From Humidesulfovibrio sp. (lineage in GTDB: Bacteria > Desulfobacterota > Desulfovibrionia > Desulfovibrionales > Desulfovibrionaceae): a DNA stretch of 64,000 nucleotides. Made by a program: the position numbers and the translations under genes. Below, piece by piece: positions 46,624 through 55,987 of the stretch; within the stretch, counting starts at the first letter, position 1; every line of letters begins with the position of its first letter. The DNA lies in the NCBI GenBank assembly GCA_031292175.1, contig JARLHQ010000017.1, forward strand, positions 1-64,000, in the 5' to 3' direction. The notes under the pieces are model-generated. The model ran no database searches and was not told the DNA's origin. It worked only from the letters and a program-made list of their open reading frames with translations.

Positions 46624-47829
46624 TCATTTCCGCAGTATAATCTCCAACCAGTGGCCCACCTGCGCGCCTCGCGGCGCCGTGGCGGAAAGCTGCATGGCGC
46701 AGCCGCTGCACCCGGTGAGCACGTAGGCGGGCGTCACCTCCGGCGCGGCGGAAAAACCCAGCGCGCCGTCCAGGCTGGTCCAGCAGCCCCGCCCCACCTT
46801 GAGCGAAAGCTCCGGCGCGACCAGTTGCAGGATGCCGCCGAACCCGCAGCAGCCGCCCTTGGCCGGGGTGCGCAGCCGCAGGCCCAGCAGGCCGGAAAGC
46901 AGCGCGAGGTCGGCGTCCCCCGCACCATCGTTCAGATCCGCGTGGCAGGGCTGGTGGTAGCCCACAATCGCCGGGGCGCCCCTCCCGGTCTTCGCGGCCG
47001 CCCCGGCAAGCAGCGCGGCCAGCGGCGTCACGGCGGCGCGCCAGAGCGCCGCCTCGGCCTCGTCGGCAAAGAGTCCGCCCGCGATCCCCCCGGCGGCATA
47101 TTCCGCCAGTCCCTTGCGGCAGGTGGCGCAGTAGGTGGCGAGCAGCGGCCGTCCGGCCCCGCGCCAGGCCGCGATGTTCGCGCGGCGCGCGTCCGCCTGG
47201 GCCTCCGGCAGTCCGGCCATGCCCAGGGTGGAGCCGCAGCAGGAGAATTTCGCCTCCACAATTTCCGCGCCGAGCCCGCGCAGCAGAAAACGCGCCGTCT
47301 CAGCCCAGGCCGCGCGCGGCCCCTGGCCCACACAGCCGTCGAATACCGCCACGGCGCGCCCGGCATGTTTCGCGGCAAAGGCCTGGGCCGGAAATCTCGT
47401 GATGCTGAGCCAGGGCGCGAGCCCCTTGCCCGGCCGCAGGCCCTTGAGCCCCTTGAGCGCCAGGCCCAGGGAGCCCGGCACGAAGGCCTCCGGCGCCAGC
47501 GCCGCGCCGCGCGCGGCCAGAGACCAGAACGGCCCGAGCTTGGTGATCCACTGCTTCCAGAGCCACTGTTTGAAATCGGGATGTCCGGCGCGCATGGCCG
47601 CCATGAGGACGGGCACCCGCACGCCCTGGGGACAGAGCTTTTCGCAACGGCCGCAGCCCAGGCACAGGCCGGTCAACGCGGCCACATCGGTCTCGGGCAG
47701 TTCCCCGGCGTTCCACTTGGACGGCCCGGCCAGGAGCGCCTTGGCGCGGGGCGAAAGCTCCTCGCGCCCGGTGGCGGCGAGCAGCGGGCAGCCCTCCAGG
47801 CAGCAGCCGCACAGCACGCAGTCGGCCAT
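46624..47829 (-). CDS. glcF: Glycolate/lactate oxidase iron-sulfur subunit (GlcF-like)
   Basis: 401 residues. Two 4Fe-4S motifs, CVLCGCCLEGCP and CLGCGRCEKLCPQGV, are near the N-terminus. Two CCG domains follow with FSCCGSTLG and GGCCGFGG, and TGCSGCAMQL at the end. It passes electrons from the FAD subunit GlcD. Its ATG overlaps the glcD stop as TAATG, so the two are translationally coupled. Whether the substrate is glycolate or D-lactate cannot be told. Confidence 0.9.
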   Translation of the reverse strand: MADCVLCGCCLEGCPLLAATGREELSPRAKALLAGPSKWNAGELPETDVAALTGLCLGCGRCEKLCPQGVRVPVLMAAMRAGHPDFKQWLWKQWITKLGPFWSLAARGAALAPEAFVPGSLGLALKGLKGLRPGKGLAPWLSITRFPAQAFAAKHAGRAVAVFDGCVGQGPRAAWAETARFLLRGLGAEIVEAKFSCCGSTLGMAGLPEAQADARRANIAAWRGAGRPLLATYCATCRKGLAEYAAGGIAGGLFADEAEAALWRAAVTPLAALLAGAAAKTGRGAPAIVGYHQPCHADLNDGAGDADLALLSGLLGLRLRTPAKGGCCGFGGILQLVAPELSLKVGRGCWTSLDGALGFSAAPEVTPAYVLTGCSGCAMQLSATAPRGAQVGHWLEIILRK

Positions 47830-49247
47830 TACCCCCACCCCTTGCCGGGATTCAGGATGCCGCTGGGATCGAACACGTTCTTGATGCCCGCCATGAGCGC
47901 GCGCTCCGTTTCGCCCAGCTGCCAGGAGACATACGGCCCCTTGGTGATGCCCGTGCCGTGCTCACCGGAGAGCGTGCCGCCAAGGGCAAGCGTCAGCCGG
48001 AACACGGCCTCCTTGCAGGCCTTGGCCCGCGCCGCCTGGTCCGGGTCCGCGGCGTCAAAAATGATGTTCACATGGGTGTTGCCGTCGCCCAGGTGCCCGT
48101 AGCAGACCACGTGGATGCCCTGCTCCCGGCCGATGGCCTGGAAGCCCTCCACGGCCTCGGCGGTCTTGCCGCGCGGCACGGCCACGTCCTCGCCCAGCTT
48201 GTCCGGCCCCAGGTGGAAGCAGGCCGGGCTGACGAGCCGGCGCATCTCCCACAGGGGCTCCTCCTCCTGTGCGCCCAGGCCCTTGAACAGGCACAAAGGG
48301 TTCGCGGGCTCAAGCGCCGCCTCCAGGCGTGCAAGCTCCGCGGCCAGCGCGGCCTTGCTGCCGTCCACCTTGAGCACCAGCACGGCCTGGGTCGCGGCCT
48401 CCCCGTTCGCCCCGGTCGGCCAGGGCACGTCCCTGATCTGGCCGATGGCCCAGCAGGCCTTGGCGTCCAGGAACTCCATGGCCGTGGGCAGGATGCCCGC
48501 GCGGAACACCCCGCGCGCGCCCGCCAGGGCCTCCTGGAGCGAGCCGAAGGCCCCCAGCACCGTGGCCGAGCCTTCCGGCAGGGGCAAAAGCTTGAGCGTG
48601 AGCCGGGTGAACAGCCCGAGCGTGCCGCAGGAGCCCACGAAGAGCCGCGTCAGGTCGAGGCCCACCACGTTCTTGTGCGTGCGGCCCCCGGCGTTGACGA
48701 TGCGTCCGCCGGGCAGCACGGCGCGCACGCCGAGCACGTAGTCGCGCGTGACCCCGTATTTGACCGCGCGCATGCCGCCCGCGCAGGTGGCCACGTTGCC
48801 GCCCAGGGTGGAGATCTTGAGGCTGGCCGGGTCCGGCGGATAGAAAAGCTTCTGCTTCTGCACCCGGGCCTGGAACTCCGCCGTGACCACGCCGGGCTCC
48901 ACGTCCGCCGCGAAGTCGTCGGCGTCCACATTGAGCACCTGATCCAACCACAGGCAGGACACGACGATCCCGCCAAAGGCGGGCACGGCGCCGCCGCTCA
49001 TGCCCGTGCCGCGCGCCCGGGGCACCAGGGGCACGCGCTCGGCCTCGGCCCACTTGAGCAGCTCCACGATCTGCTCCTCGCTCCTGGGGCGCACCACGGC
49101 CCAGGGCATGGCCGAGCGGCGGCTGGAATCCGCGCCGTACACGGCCATTTCCACGGGCGCGGTGACGAGCCCCTCGCCGGGGAACAGGTCTTCCAGGAAG
49201 CGCAGGTGCGCCGGCGTAAGCGCGCCGGCAAGGGAGGTGCTGGTCAT
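47829..49247 (-). CDS. glcD: FAD-linked oxidase subunit of glycolate / D-lactate dehydrogenase
   Basis: 472 residues of the VAO-type FAD family: the FAD-binding PRARGTGMSGGAVPAFGG and LGGNVATCAGGMRAVKYG, then GHLGDGNTHVNIIF and GGTLSGEHGTGITKG in the substrate domain, ending with DPSGILNPGKG. It oxidises a 2-hydroxy acid and feeds electrons to the iron-sulfur subunit GlcF that follows in overlap. The ATG at 49247 is 43 bases after the smpB stop. D-lactate oxidation would suit a sulfate reducer. Confidence 0.9.
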   Translation of the reverse strand: MTSTSLAGALTPAHLRFLEDLFPGEGLVTAPVEMAVYGADSSRRSAMPWAVVRPRSEEQIVELLKWAEAERVPLVPRARGTGMSGGAVPAFGGIVVSCLWLDQVLNVDADDFAADVEPGVVTAEFQARVQKQKLFYPPDPASLKISTLGGNVATCAGGMRAVKYGVTRDYVLGVRAVLPGGRIVNAGGRTHKNVVGLDLTRLFVGSCGTLGLFTRLTLKLLPLPEGSATVLGAFGSLQEALAGARGVFRAGILPTAMEFLDAKACWAIGQIRDVPWPTGANGEAATQAVLVLKVDGSKAALAAELARLEAALEPANPLCLFKGLGAQEEEPLWEMRRLVSPACFHLGPDKLGEDVAVPRGKTAEAVEGFQAIGREQGIHVVCYGHLGDGNTHVNIIFDAADPDQAARAKACKEAVFRLTLALGGTLSGEHGTGITKGPYVSWQLGETERALMAGIKNVFDPSGILNPGKGWG

Positions 49248-49290
49248 GCGGATGGTCCGGGTCTGGCCCGCCGCGCGGGCGGGGCGGGGT

Positions 49291-49773
49291 TTAGGAGCGT
49301 TTGTAGTCCGCCAGCTGTCTCGCGGTGTCGCGGTTCAGGTCGCGCTCTTTCAGGTCGTCGCGGCGGTCGTGCACGTTCTTGCCCTTGCCCAGGGCGATCT
49401 CGAGCTTCACGCGGCCGTTCTTGAAGTACAGGCGCACGGGGATGACGGTGAGTCCCTTCTGCGCGGCCAGGGCCTGCAGCTTGTCGATCTCGCGGTGGTG
49501 CAGAAGCAGCTTGCGCTCACGCACGGGATCGTGCGGGTCCATGCCCGCGTTGGCGTAGGGCGCGATGTGCACCCCGGTGAGCCAGGCCTCGTCCTTGCTG
49601 AAGCGCACGTAGCCATCCATAAAGTTCACGCGGCCTTCGCGCAGGCTCTTCAGTTCCGAGCCCATGAGCACAAGCCCGGCCTCCAGCACCTCCAGGAATT
49701 CATAGAGGCGCCGCGCCTGCTTGTTTGTGGCGATAAGTTTTTCGCCCGCGTGGCGATTGGGATTCTGGCTCAT
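49291..49773 (-). CDS. smpB: SsrA-binding protein SmpB
   Basis: 160 residues, usual size. Conserved core: [41 protein letters not shown] and a C-terminal basic tail with [15 protein letters not shown]. It binds tmRNA and brings it to stalled ribosomes. Its ATG is 3 bases from the ptsI stop on the same strand. Confidence 0.97.
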   Translation of the reverse strand: MSQNPNRHAGEKLIATNKQARRLYEFLEVLEAGLVLMGSELKSLREGRVNFMDGYVRFSKDEAWLTGVHIAPYANAGMDPHDPVRERKLLLHHREIDKLQALAAQKGLTVIPVRLYFKNGRVKLEIALGKGKNVHDRRDDLKERDLNRDTARQLADYKRS

Positions 49774-49776
49774 GCG

Positions 49777-51561
49777 CTAGCCGCCAAGATCGTCGTTGTC
49801 CAGAAGTGAAGCAAAGAAGTTCAGCTCCTCAGGATACTTGTGGAAGATTGTGTCACGCACCAGACGGTTGATCTTGCCCACGGTGCGGCAGGCCAGCACA
49901 TCGCGCAAGAGGGCCTTGCACTCGCTCATGCGGGCTTGCCGGATGATGCGTTTGATGCCGGGAATGGCTTGGGGCGAAAGGGAAATGCAGTCGATCTGCA
50001 TGCCCATGAGGATGGGTACGCAAAAGGGGTCGCTCGCCACCTCGCCGCAGAGGCTGGCCTCGATGCCCGCCTGGTGCGCGGCGTCCACCACGTGTTTGAT
50101 GCTGCGCAGGATGGCCGGGTGCAGCGGCTGGTACAGATAGCTCACGTGGGCGTTGGTGCGGTCGATGCCCAGGCTGTACTGAATCAGGTCGTTGGTGCCG
50201 ATGCTGAAGAAGTCCACTTCCTCGGCCAGCATGCTTGCCATCATCACGGCCGCGGGCAGCTCGATCATGATGCCCACGGGCATGTCCGGGTTGAAGCGCT
50301 TGCCCTCGGCGCGCAGCTCCTCCTGGGCCTCCCTGAGTTTGGCCTTGGCCCGGCGCACCTCGCGCAGGCCGGAGATCATGGGGAACATGAGCGAGACGTT
50401 GCCGTAGGCGCTGGCCCGGGCGATGGCCTTGAGCTGCGTCTTGAACAGCTCCGGGTGCTGCATGCAGAAGCGGATGGCGCGCAGGCCCATGGCCGGGTTG
50501 GCCTCGTCCAGCGCGCCGAAGCTGGCGATGAATTTGTCCGCGCCCAGGTCCAGGGTGCGGAAGATGACCTTGCGCGGGCTCATGATGGCCGCCAGATCGG
50601 CGTACTTGTCCGCCAGCTCGTCCTCGCCGGGCAGGTCCGTGCGGTTAAGATAGCTGTATTCCGTGCGGTACAGGCCAATGCCCTCGCCGCCGTTGTCCAG
50701 CACCGTCGCCACTTCCTCGATAAGCTCGATGTTGGCCTGCACCTGCACGCGGTAGCCGTCGATGGTCTCCGCCGGGAGCTGGCAGCCGCGGTAGATGCGC
50801 CGCTGGTAGTCCTCGAACTGGGAGGCCAGCTCGTTGAACTCGGCCAGTTCGTCCTCGTCGGGGTCCACCAGCACGCGGCCGCCCACGCCGTCGATGATGA
50901 CCAGGTCGCCGTCGTTGACGGCCTCCTCCAGGTCGCCCGCGCCGACAAGCGCAGGAATGCCCAGGGTGCGGGCCATGATGCCGGTGTGCGAGGTCTTGCC
51001 GCCCTGGGCCGTGGCGAAGCCCATGATCTTGCCCACCTCAAGCATCACCGTGTCGGCCGGGGTCAGGTCGTGGGCCATGATGATGACCCGGCCCTCCACG
51101 GCCAGAACTTCGCGCACTGTGCCGAGCAGCCGGGCCATGACGCGGTCGCTCATGACGCGCACGTCCTGCAGGCGCTCGCGGATGTACAGGTCCTCCAGCA
51201 GGCCGAAGGCCTTCTCCAGCTCGGCCACGGCCTTTTCCAGCGCCCACTCGGCGTTGACGCCCAGTTCGCGGATATGCTTCCCCGCCGCGCCGCAGAGCTT
51301 GGGATCCTTCAGGATCATCAGGTGTGATTCGAGGATGTGCCGGTGCTCGGCCAGCTCGGCCGGAATGCGGTCGCGCGCGCTCGCCAGGTCGTTCTCCACG
51401 TCGGTGAAGGCCTGGCGCAGACGCGCCTCCTCGGCCGCCACCAAGGTGGGGGCGATGGCCTGACGGGGCACCTCCGCGTGGTGCCTGCGGTTGACGAACA
51501 CGGCCTTGCCGATGGCGAAGCCCGTGGACACCGAAATACCGCGAACGATGGTTCTGGCCAC
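49777..51561 (-). CDS. ptsI: PTS enzyme I (phosphoenolpyruvate-protein phosphotransferase)
   Basis: 594 residues. The phosphorylated His is in GGKTSHTGIMART. PEP-binding and catalytic parts include RTEYSYLNR, MGLRAIRFC, MFPMISGLREV, FFSIGTNDLIQYSL and LCGEVASDP (the catalytic Cys). Autophosphorylates from PEP and passes the phosphate to HPr. The start is a GTG at 51561 that overlaps the HPr stop by 1 base (TAGTG). Confidence 0.95.
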   Translation of the reverse strand: MARTIVRGISVSTGFAIGKAVFVNRRHHAEVPRQAIAPTLVAAEEARLRQAFTDVENDLASARDRIPAELAEHRHILESHLMILKDPKLCGAAGKHIRELGVNAEWALEKAVAELEKAFGLLEDLYIRERLQDVRVMSDRVMARLLGTVREVLAVEGRVIIMAHDLTPADTVMLEVGKIMGFATAQGGKTSHTGIMARTLGIPALVGAGDLEEAVNDGDLVIIDGVGGRVLVDPDEDELAEFNELASQFEDYQRRIYRGCQLPAETIDGYRVQVQANIELIEEVATVLDNGGEGIGLYRTEYSYLNRTDLPGEDELADKYADLAAIMSPRKVIFRTLDLGADKFIASFGALDEANPAMGLRAIRFCMQHPELFKTQLKAIARASAYGNVSLMFPMISGLREVRRAKAKLREAQEELRAEGKRFNPDMPVGIMIELPAAVMMASMLAEEVDFFSIGTNDLIQYSLGIDRTNAHVSYLYQPLHPAILRSIKHVVDAAHQAGIEASLCGEVASDPFCVPILMGMQIDCISLSPQAIPGIKRIIRQARMSECKALLRDVLACRTVGKINRLVRDTIFHKYPEELNFFASLLDNDDLGG

Positions 51562-51908
51562 TATTTCTCCCCGAACCGTGTGGCGAACAGCTGCGAAATT
51601 CTCTCCACGGCCGCCTCGGCGTCCTCGCCGCTGGCGCGTATCTCAATGGTGCTGCCGGGCCCGGCCGCCAGGGTCAGCACGTCCAGGATGCTCTTGGCGT
51701 CCACGGTCTGTCCCTGGCCCACCAGGCTGATGCTGGCCAGGAAGCCCTGGGCCTCCCGGGCGATCTGGCTGGCGGGCCGCGCGTGCAGGCCGAGCTGGTT
51801 GGCCACCAGCACCTGCCGCACGCAGTCCTCTCCGGCGCTGGCCTCGGATTGGGATGTGCCGCTCGTCTCCGTCATGGTCTCCAACCGCTGTCTTTGTCCG
51901 TCTCGCAT
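51561..51908 (-). CDS. ptsH: HPr-family phosphocarrier protein
   Basis: 115 residues, or 104 from an ATG at 51875. The phosphohistidine is in NQLGLHARPASQIA (His42), and the regulatory serine is in VDAKSILDVLTLAA, both conserved. The longer start has AAGG 8 bases upstream, in the stop region of the EIID gene. The shorter one has GGAG only 3 bases away. HPr carries phosphate from enzyme I to EII domains or to regulators. Translation is coupled to ptsI. Confidence 0.92.
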   Translation of the reverse strand: MRDGQRQRLETMTETSGTSQSEASAGEDCVRQVLVANQLGLHARPASQIAREAQGFLASISLVGQGQTVDAKSILDVLTLAAGPGSTIEIRASGEDAEAAVERISQLFATRFGEK

Positions 51909-51918
51909 AGTCCGCGCC

Positions 51919-52707
51919 TTAGGGCATGCCCACCGGGGGCAGGCCGCTGGCGCGCTGCATCAGCCAGGGAATAGCCATCAACACGGCCAGCACGACCCCC
52001 GCCAGCACCCAGCGGGGCAGCACGGGCCGTATGGAAAGCAGCCCGGCAAGGCCCAGCGCGCCCATGCCCCAGCCCCAGGCCCGGGCATCCCCGGCCGGGA
52101 ACAAGAGCGCCCACAGGCACAACAGCAGGGCCGCGTTCAAGAACTTGATGCGCCGGCCCCAGTTGATGAGATCCCAGCGCTTCAGCGCCGTGAGAAAGCT
52201 GAAGCCCCGGCGGAGGCCACCAAGAAAAGTGTACACGCGGAAGCCTTGCAATCCAAGAAAAAAGAAAAGCCCTATTGCAAAAGGCAACACCCGCTGCCCC
52301 AGCAGCAGCAGACAGGAGGTCGTCAGGGCCCAGAAAATCAGCAGACTGCCCGCGAACACCGAGTCGCCGATGGCGGAGAGGGTATAGCTGGTGGTGTTCT
52401 TGACCTTTTCCAGCGCCTCCGGCGGGAGCCTGCGCCCAGCGATGTCCGCTTCCACGGAGAGAAAGATGCCCACGAGGCACGGCACCCAGAAGGGGTGGGA
52501 GCTGAAGTGCCGCGCGTAACGCTTGAGGGCCTGCTCGCGGGCCTTGGGCTCCTTGTGGATGATCCACAGTCCGGGCAGCATGGCGTAGAGCAGGCCCACG
52601 CTCATGAGCCCGCGCGGGTTCATGGACCCGCCCACGAGATAGGTGCGTAGAAAACAGCGCAGGTAGGCCTTGCCCCGCTCGCTCCAGAACTTATCCCGAA
52701 GCATCAT
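51919..52707 (-). CDS. Mannose-type PTS EIID-like membrane protein
   Basis: 262 residues with several membrane segments. The EIID pattern is seen: FLRTYLVGGSMNPRGLMSVG, YAMLPGLW, HPFWVPCLVGIFLSVEAD and TTSYTLSAIGDSVFAG. It is the membrane partner of a mannose/fructose/sorbose-type EIIC. No EIIA, EIIB or EIIC gene lies in the window, so the transporter is incomplete here. The ATG at 52707 has GGAGG in the end of bioB; a second ATG follows at once. Confidence 0.85.
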   Translation of the reverse strand: MMLRDKFWSERGKAYLRCFLRTYLVGGSMNPRGLMSVGLLYAMLPGLWIIHKEPKAREQALKRYARHFSSHPFWVPCLVGIFLSVEADIAGRRLPPEALEKVKNTTSYTLSAIGDSVFAGSLLIFWALTTSCLLLLGQRVLPFAIGLFFFLGLQGFRVYTFLGGLRRGFSFLTALKRWDLINWGRRIKFLNAALLLCLWALLFPAGDARAWGWGMGALGLAGLLSIRPVLPRWVLAGVVLAVLMAIPWLMQRASGLPPVGMP

Positions 52708-52711
52708 GGGC

Positions 52712-53779
52712 CTACGCCTCCTGTCCCGCGTCAGCGGCCGCGAGGGTGAAGCCCATGCTCCGCGCCAGCGCAAGGTCGGCCTCGGGCGGCGCGCCCGCGA
52801 TGGTCAGATAGTCGCCGATCATGAGCCCGCTCGCGCCGGAATCAAAGAGCGCGCGCTGGCCCTCGCCCCCGGCCGGGCCGAACACCGTGCCCCGCCCGCC
52901 GCACACGCGCAGCTGCGCCAGAGGCAGCATGAGCCGGAACAGCGCCACGGTGTGCAAAGCCTCTGCCGGGGAAAGCACCGGCCGGTCGGCCATGCGCGTG
53001 CCGGGGATGGGGATGAGGAAATTCATGGGCACGTTCGTCACGCCCAGCCCGCGCAGGGTCTCGGCCAGTTCGGCCCGCTGGGCGAAGCTCTCGCCCAGGC
53101 CGAAGATGCCGCCAGAGCACACGAAGAGCCCCTCGGCCAGGGCCAGGCGCACGGCCTCGACGTCGTCCTCGTAGTCGTGGGTGGTGCAGATCCGCGGGAA
53201 GAAGCTGCGCGCCACCTCCAGGTTGTGGTGCACGCCGGAGAGCCCGGCGGCCTTGAGGCGCAGCAGCCGTTCGCGCGTCAGCACGCCCACGGAGACGTCC
53301 GCGGCGAGGCCCGCCCCGCGCACCAGGGCCACGGCCCGCAAAAGCTTCTCGAACTCGGCCTCGCTGGGGGCCAGGCCGCTGGCCACGATGCCAAAGCGCG
53401 CCGCGCCGCGCGTCTTCATGGCCGCGGCGGCGCGGCCGATCTCCGCCGGGTCCAGGAAGGCGTGGCGCGGGCTGTCGGTCTTGTGCCGGGAGGACTGGGC
53501 GCAGAAGGCGCAGTCCTCGCTGCAGGCGCCGCTCTTGGCGTTGATGATGGCGCAGAGGGAAAGAGTGCGCCCCAGGTGCCTGCGGCGCACGGCGCGCGCA
53601 CCCTCAAGCAGGCGCGGCAGGTCGGCGGCGGCGCAGTCCGTCACGGCGCGCACGGCGTCCGAGTCCAGGGCGCGGGCGTCCAGGGCCAGGGCGATGGCCC
53701 GGTCCAAAGGATCGCCCAAGGGATCATCCTGGTGATCGCCCTGACGGTCGCGGGGCGCTTCAGCGCTTGAGCAGCTCAT
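52712..53779 (-). CDS. bioB: Biotin synthase
   Basis: 355 residues. It is a radical SAM enzyme that inserts sulfur into dethiobiotin. The CxxxCxxC motif GACSEDCAFCAQS is intact, with INAKSGAC before it. VHHNLEVARSFFP, the conserved Arg/Asn region and GLGE are further marks. It overlaps the rsmI end by 20 bases. The N-terminal 30 residues are variable. No other bio genes lie in the window. Confidence 0.95.
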   Translation of the reverse strand: MSCSSAEAPRDRQGDHQDDPLGDPLDRAIALALDARALDSDAVRAVTDCAAADLPRLLEGARAVRRRHLGRTLSLCAIINAKSGACSEDCAFCAQSSRHKTDSPRHAFLDPAEIGRAAAAMKTRGAARFGIVASGLAPSEAEFEKLLRAVALVRGAGLAADVSVGVLTRERLLRLKAAGLSGVHHNLEVARSFFPRICTTHDYEDDVEAVRLALAEGLFVCSGGIFGLGESFAQRAELAETLRGLGVTNVPMNFLIPIPGTRMADRPVLSPAEALHTVALFRLMLPLAQLRVCGGRGTVFGPAGGEGQRALFDSGASGLMIGDYLTIAGAPPEADLALARSMGFTLAAADAGQEA

Positions 53780-54647
53780 AAATTTCCTTCACGCCCATGC
53801 CGGGAATCCGCTCGGCCACGCGGCGGGCCACCTCGCGCGGCTTGCCGCCGCGTGCGCGCTCTTCGGCCAGCACCGTCTGCAACTGGGCCTCCGGGTCCAC
53901 GCTTTCTCCCGCCGCGCCGATGGCGGCGGCCGGCCCCAGGGCTTCCGGCCCGATGACCACCGTCACCTCGCCCAGCACGTCCAGATCGACGGCGGAAAGC
54001 GCGCCCAGGCGGCCCAGAATAAACTCCTCGTATTGCTTGGTCAATTCCCGGCAGATGGCAAACTCGCGATCGCCCAGCACGCCGGCCGCCAGGGCCAGGG
54101 TGGCGGCCAGGCGGTCCTTGCGCTCGAAAAAAATCAGGCTCGCGCCCGTGGCTCCGTGGCGGGAGAGCAGCTTCTGGGCCTGGCCCTTCTGTCGGGGCAA
54201 AAAGCCCAGGAAGGTCATGGGCGCGGGCGGCAGGCCGCAGGCGGAAAGGGCCACGGCCGGGGCGAAGGGCCCGGGCAGCGAGGTGACGCGAAGCCCGCCC
54301 TGGCGACAGGCGCGCACCAGCCGGTAGCCGGGGTCGGAGAGCACCGGGGTTCCGGCGTCGCTGATGAGCGCCACGGCCTGGCCCCCCAGAATCATCTCCA
54401 TGACCTGGGGGATGCGCCCGGCCTCATTGTGCTCGTGCAGGCTGAAAAAGCCGGAGCGGCCGGCCTGGCGCACAAGCCCCTGGCGGCGGAAGAACAGCCC
54501 GGCCCGGCGCGTGTCCTCGGCCAGCACCACGTCGGCGCGGCTGAGCGCGTCCGCCGCGCGCGGCGAAAGATCGCCCGCGTTGCCGATGGGCGTGGCCACC
54601 ACGTAAAGACCGGGGGCCAGGGGGGATGCGTCGTCCTGCGGCGGCAT
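53760..54647 (-). CDS. rsmI: 16S rRNA 2'-O-ribose C1402 methyltransferase
   Basis: 295 residues. Tetrapyrrole-methylase-fold methyltransferase: GLYVVATPIGNAGDLSPRA at the N-terminus, LAEDTRRAGLFFRR, SLHEHNE, LISDAGTPVLSDPGY and FFERKDRL are the usual RsmI landmarks. It methylates C1402 of 16S rRNA using SAM. The ATG at 54647 follows 4 bases after the stop of the HD gene. A longer frame upstream is a shadow of that gene. Confidence 0.95.
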   Translation of the reverse strand: MPPQDDASPLAPGLYVVATPIGNAGDLSPRAADALSRADVVLAEDTRRAGLFFRRQGLVRQAGRSGFFSLHEHNEAGRIPQVMEMILGGQAVALISDAGTPVLSDPGYRLVRACRQGGLRVTSLPGPFAPAVALSACGLPPAPMTFLGFLPRQKGQAQKLLSRHGATGASLIFFERKDRLAATLALAAGVLGDREFAICRELTKQYEEFILGRLGALSAVDLDVLGEVTVVIGPEALGPAAAIGAAGESVDPEAQLQTVLAEERARGGKPREVARRVAERIPGMGVKEIYELLKR

Positions 54648-54651
54648 GGCG

Positions 54652-55896
54652 TCAGTCAAAGTCCGCCAAAAGCGCGCCCACCTGGATGCCCATGACCTCG
54701 GGCCGGTGTTCGTACATCTGACGGATGCGCCAGCGGGCCTGGTGCAGCTGCTCGTTGTTGATGCCGTTTCTGAGCGCCGTGTCCGCCTCAATGAACGCGG
54801 CCAAGCGGTCGCACATCTTGAGCAGCGGGCCGTCCTTGGGGTCCAGCTCGTCGCGGTTCATGGGACCGCGCAGGTCGGCCTCGGTGACGTTGTGCGCCTC
54901 GCCGTTCTCGCGCACGGTGGCGATGAACTCCGAGCCCACGTCCAGCCCAAGCAGGTACGACAGGCGCGCGGCCAGATCCTCGCACTGGCCGTTTTTCAGC
55001 GGGCCGAGGATCTTGCGCTCCAGTTCCTGGTTCTCGTACTGCTTGATGAGCTCGCCGATGGAGGCGTCCGCGCTCTTCACGGGCGAGATGATGTCGCGCG
55101 TCAGGAGTTCCGGCAGGTCGTGGAACAGGCCGGTGAAGAAGTTGTTCTGCCGCCGGGCCTGGCAGGCGCCCGCCTCCACGCTGAAGAACCAGGCGTACGT
55201 GGCCACCAAAAACATGTGGCCCAGCACCGTGGTTTCCGGCACGCGGGGGGTCTGCGACCAGCGCTTCTGGAAGCGCAGCTGGCCCGCGCGCGCGGCGAAG
55301 CGGCCGAATTCGTTGTTCCCGGCGAGCAGGTCGGCCACGCCGGGGATGTCCACCAGGCCGCTGAGCCGCGTGCGGAAGCTCTCCTCGATCTCCGGCATCT
55401 CCTCGTCGTGCGGATTCAGAGGCTTCAGCACCCGAAACTCGGAATAGGAGGCGTACAGGTGCGCGGCCATGAGGATGCGCCGGGAGAGCGTCTTCTCCTC
55501 CGGCTCCATGAGCGCCGCGGTCATGCGCTCCCAGAAGGCCTGCCCCAGGGGGGCGAGGCGGGGCTTCAGCTGCGGCAGCACCCACTGGGTGAGCTTCTGG
55601 TAGTCCTCGCGGTTGGCCTTGATCTTGTAGAACACGGGCGGCTTGATGTCCGTGATGACCAGACGGAAGAAGTAGTCGAAGATGCCGCCTTCGATGACCT
55701 CCTCCACCAGGGCCAGGCGCTCCTCCATGTCCATGTGGGCGGTGATGCGGGTCAAGAGCATCCAGGCCACGATCATCTTGTGGGCCTGCTTGTCCACCTC
55801 CATAAGCTCCATGGGGCGCAGGCGGTCGTTCCAGCGCTTCATGAACGCGCCGGAGAACACCAGTTGCAGCAAACTCTTGCGGATTATCGCCGACAT
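54652..55896 (-). CDS. HD-domain protein (YfbR-like superfamily), function unknown
   Basis: 414 residues. The HD region is in the middle: PRVPETTVLGHMFLVATYAW, then GLFHDLPELLTRDIISPVK and GPLLKMCDRLAAFIEAD for the distal Asp. The long N-terminal part (about 1-210) is helical and has no recognised domain. HD proteins of this group hydrolyse phosphate esters of nucleotides. The ATG at 55896 starts the gene after a 90-base gap from rlmD; rsmI follows after 4 bases. Confidence 0.85.
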   Translation of the reverse strand: MSAIIRKSLLQLVFSGAFMKRWNDRLRPMELMEVDKQAHKMIVAWMLLTRITAHMDMEERLALVEEVIEGGIFDYFFRLVITDIKPPVFYKIKANREDYQKLTQWVLPQLKPRLAPLGQAFWERMTAALMEPEEKTLSRRILMAAHLYASYSEFRVLKPLNPHDEEMPEIEESFRTRLSGLVDIPGVADLLAGNNEFGRFAARAGQLRFQKRWSQTPRVPETTVLGHMFLVATYAWFFSVEAGACQARRQNNFFTGLFHDLPELLTRDIISPVKSADASIGELIKQYENQELERKILGPLKNGQCEDLAARLSYLLGLDVGSEFIATVRENGEAHNVTEADLRGPMNRDELDPKDGPLLKMCDRLAAFIEADTALRNGINNEQLHQARWRIRQMYEHRPEVMGIQVGALLADFD

Positions 55897-55987
55897 GTGC
55901 CGTCCCTCCCGGAATGCTGACTACAACAAAAGCCTAATGCGCTTCCGCGCGAGCGGCAAGCGGGCGGGCGGCTCCCGCGCAAGCCAA

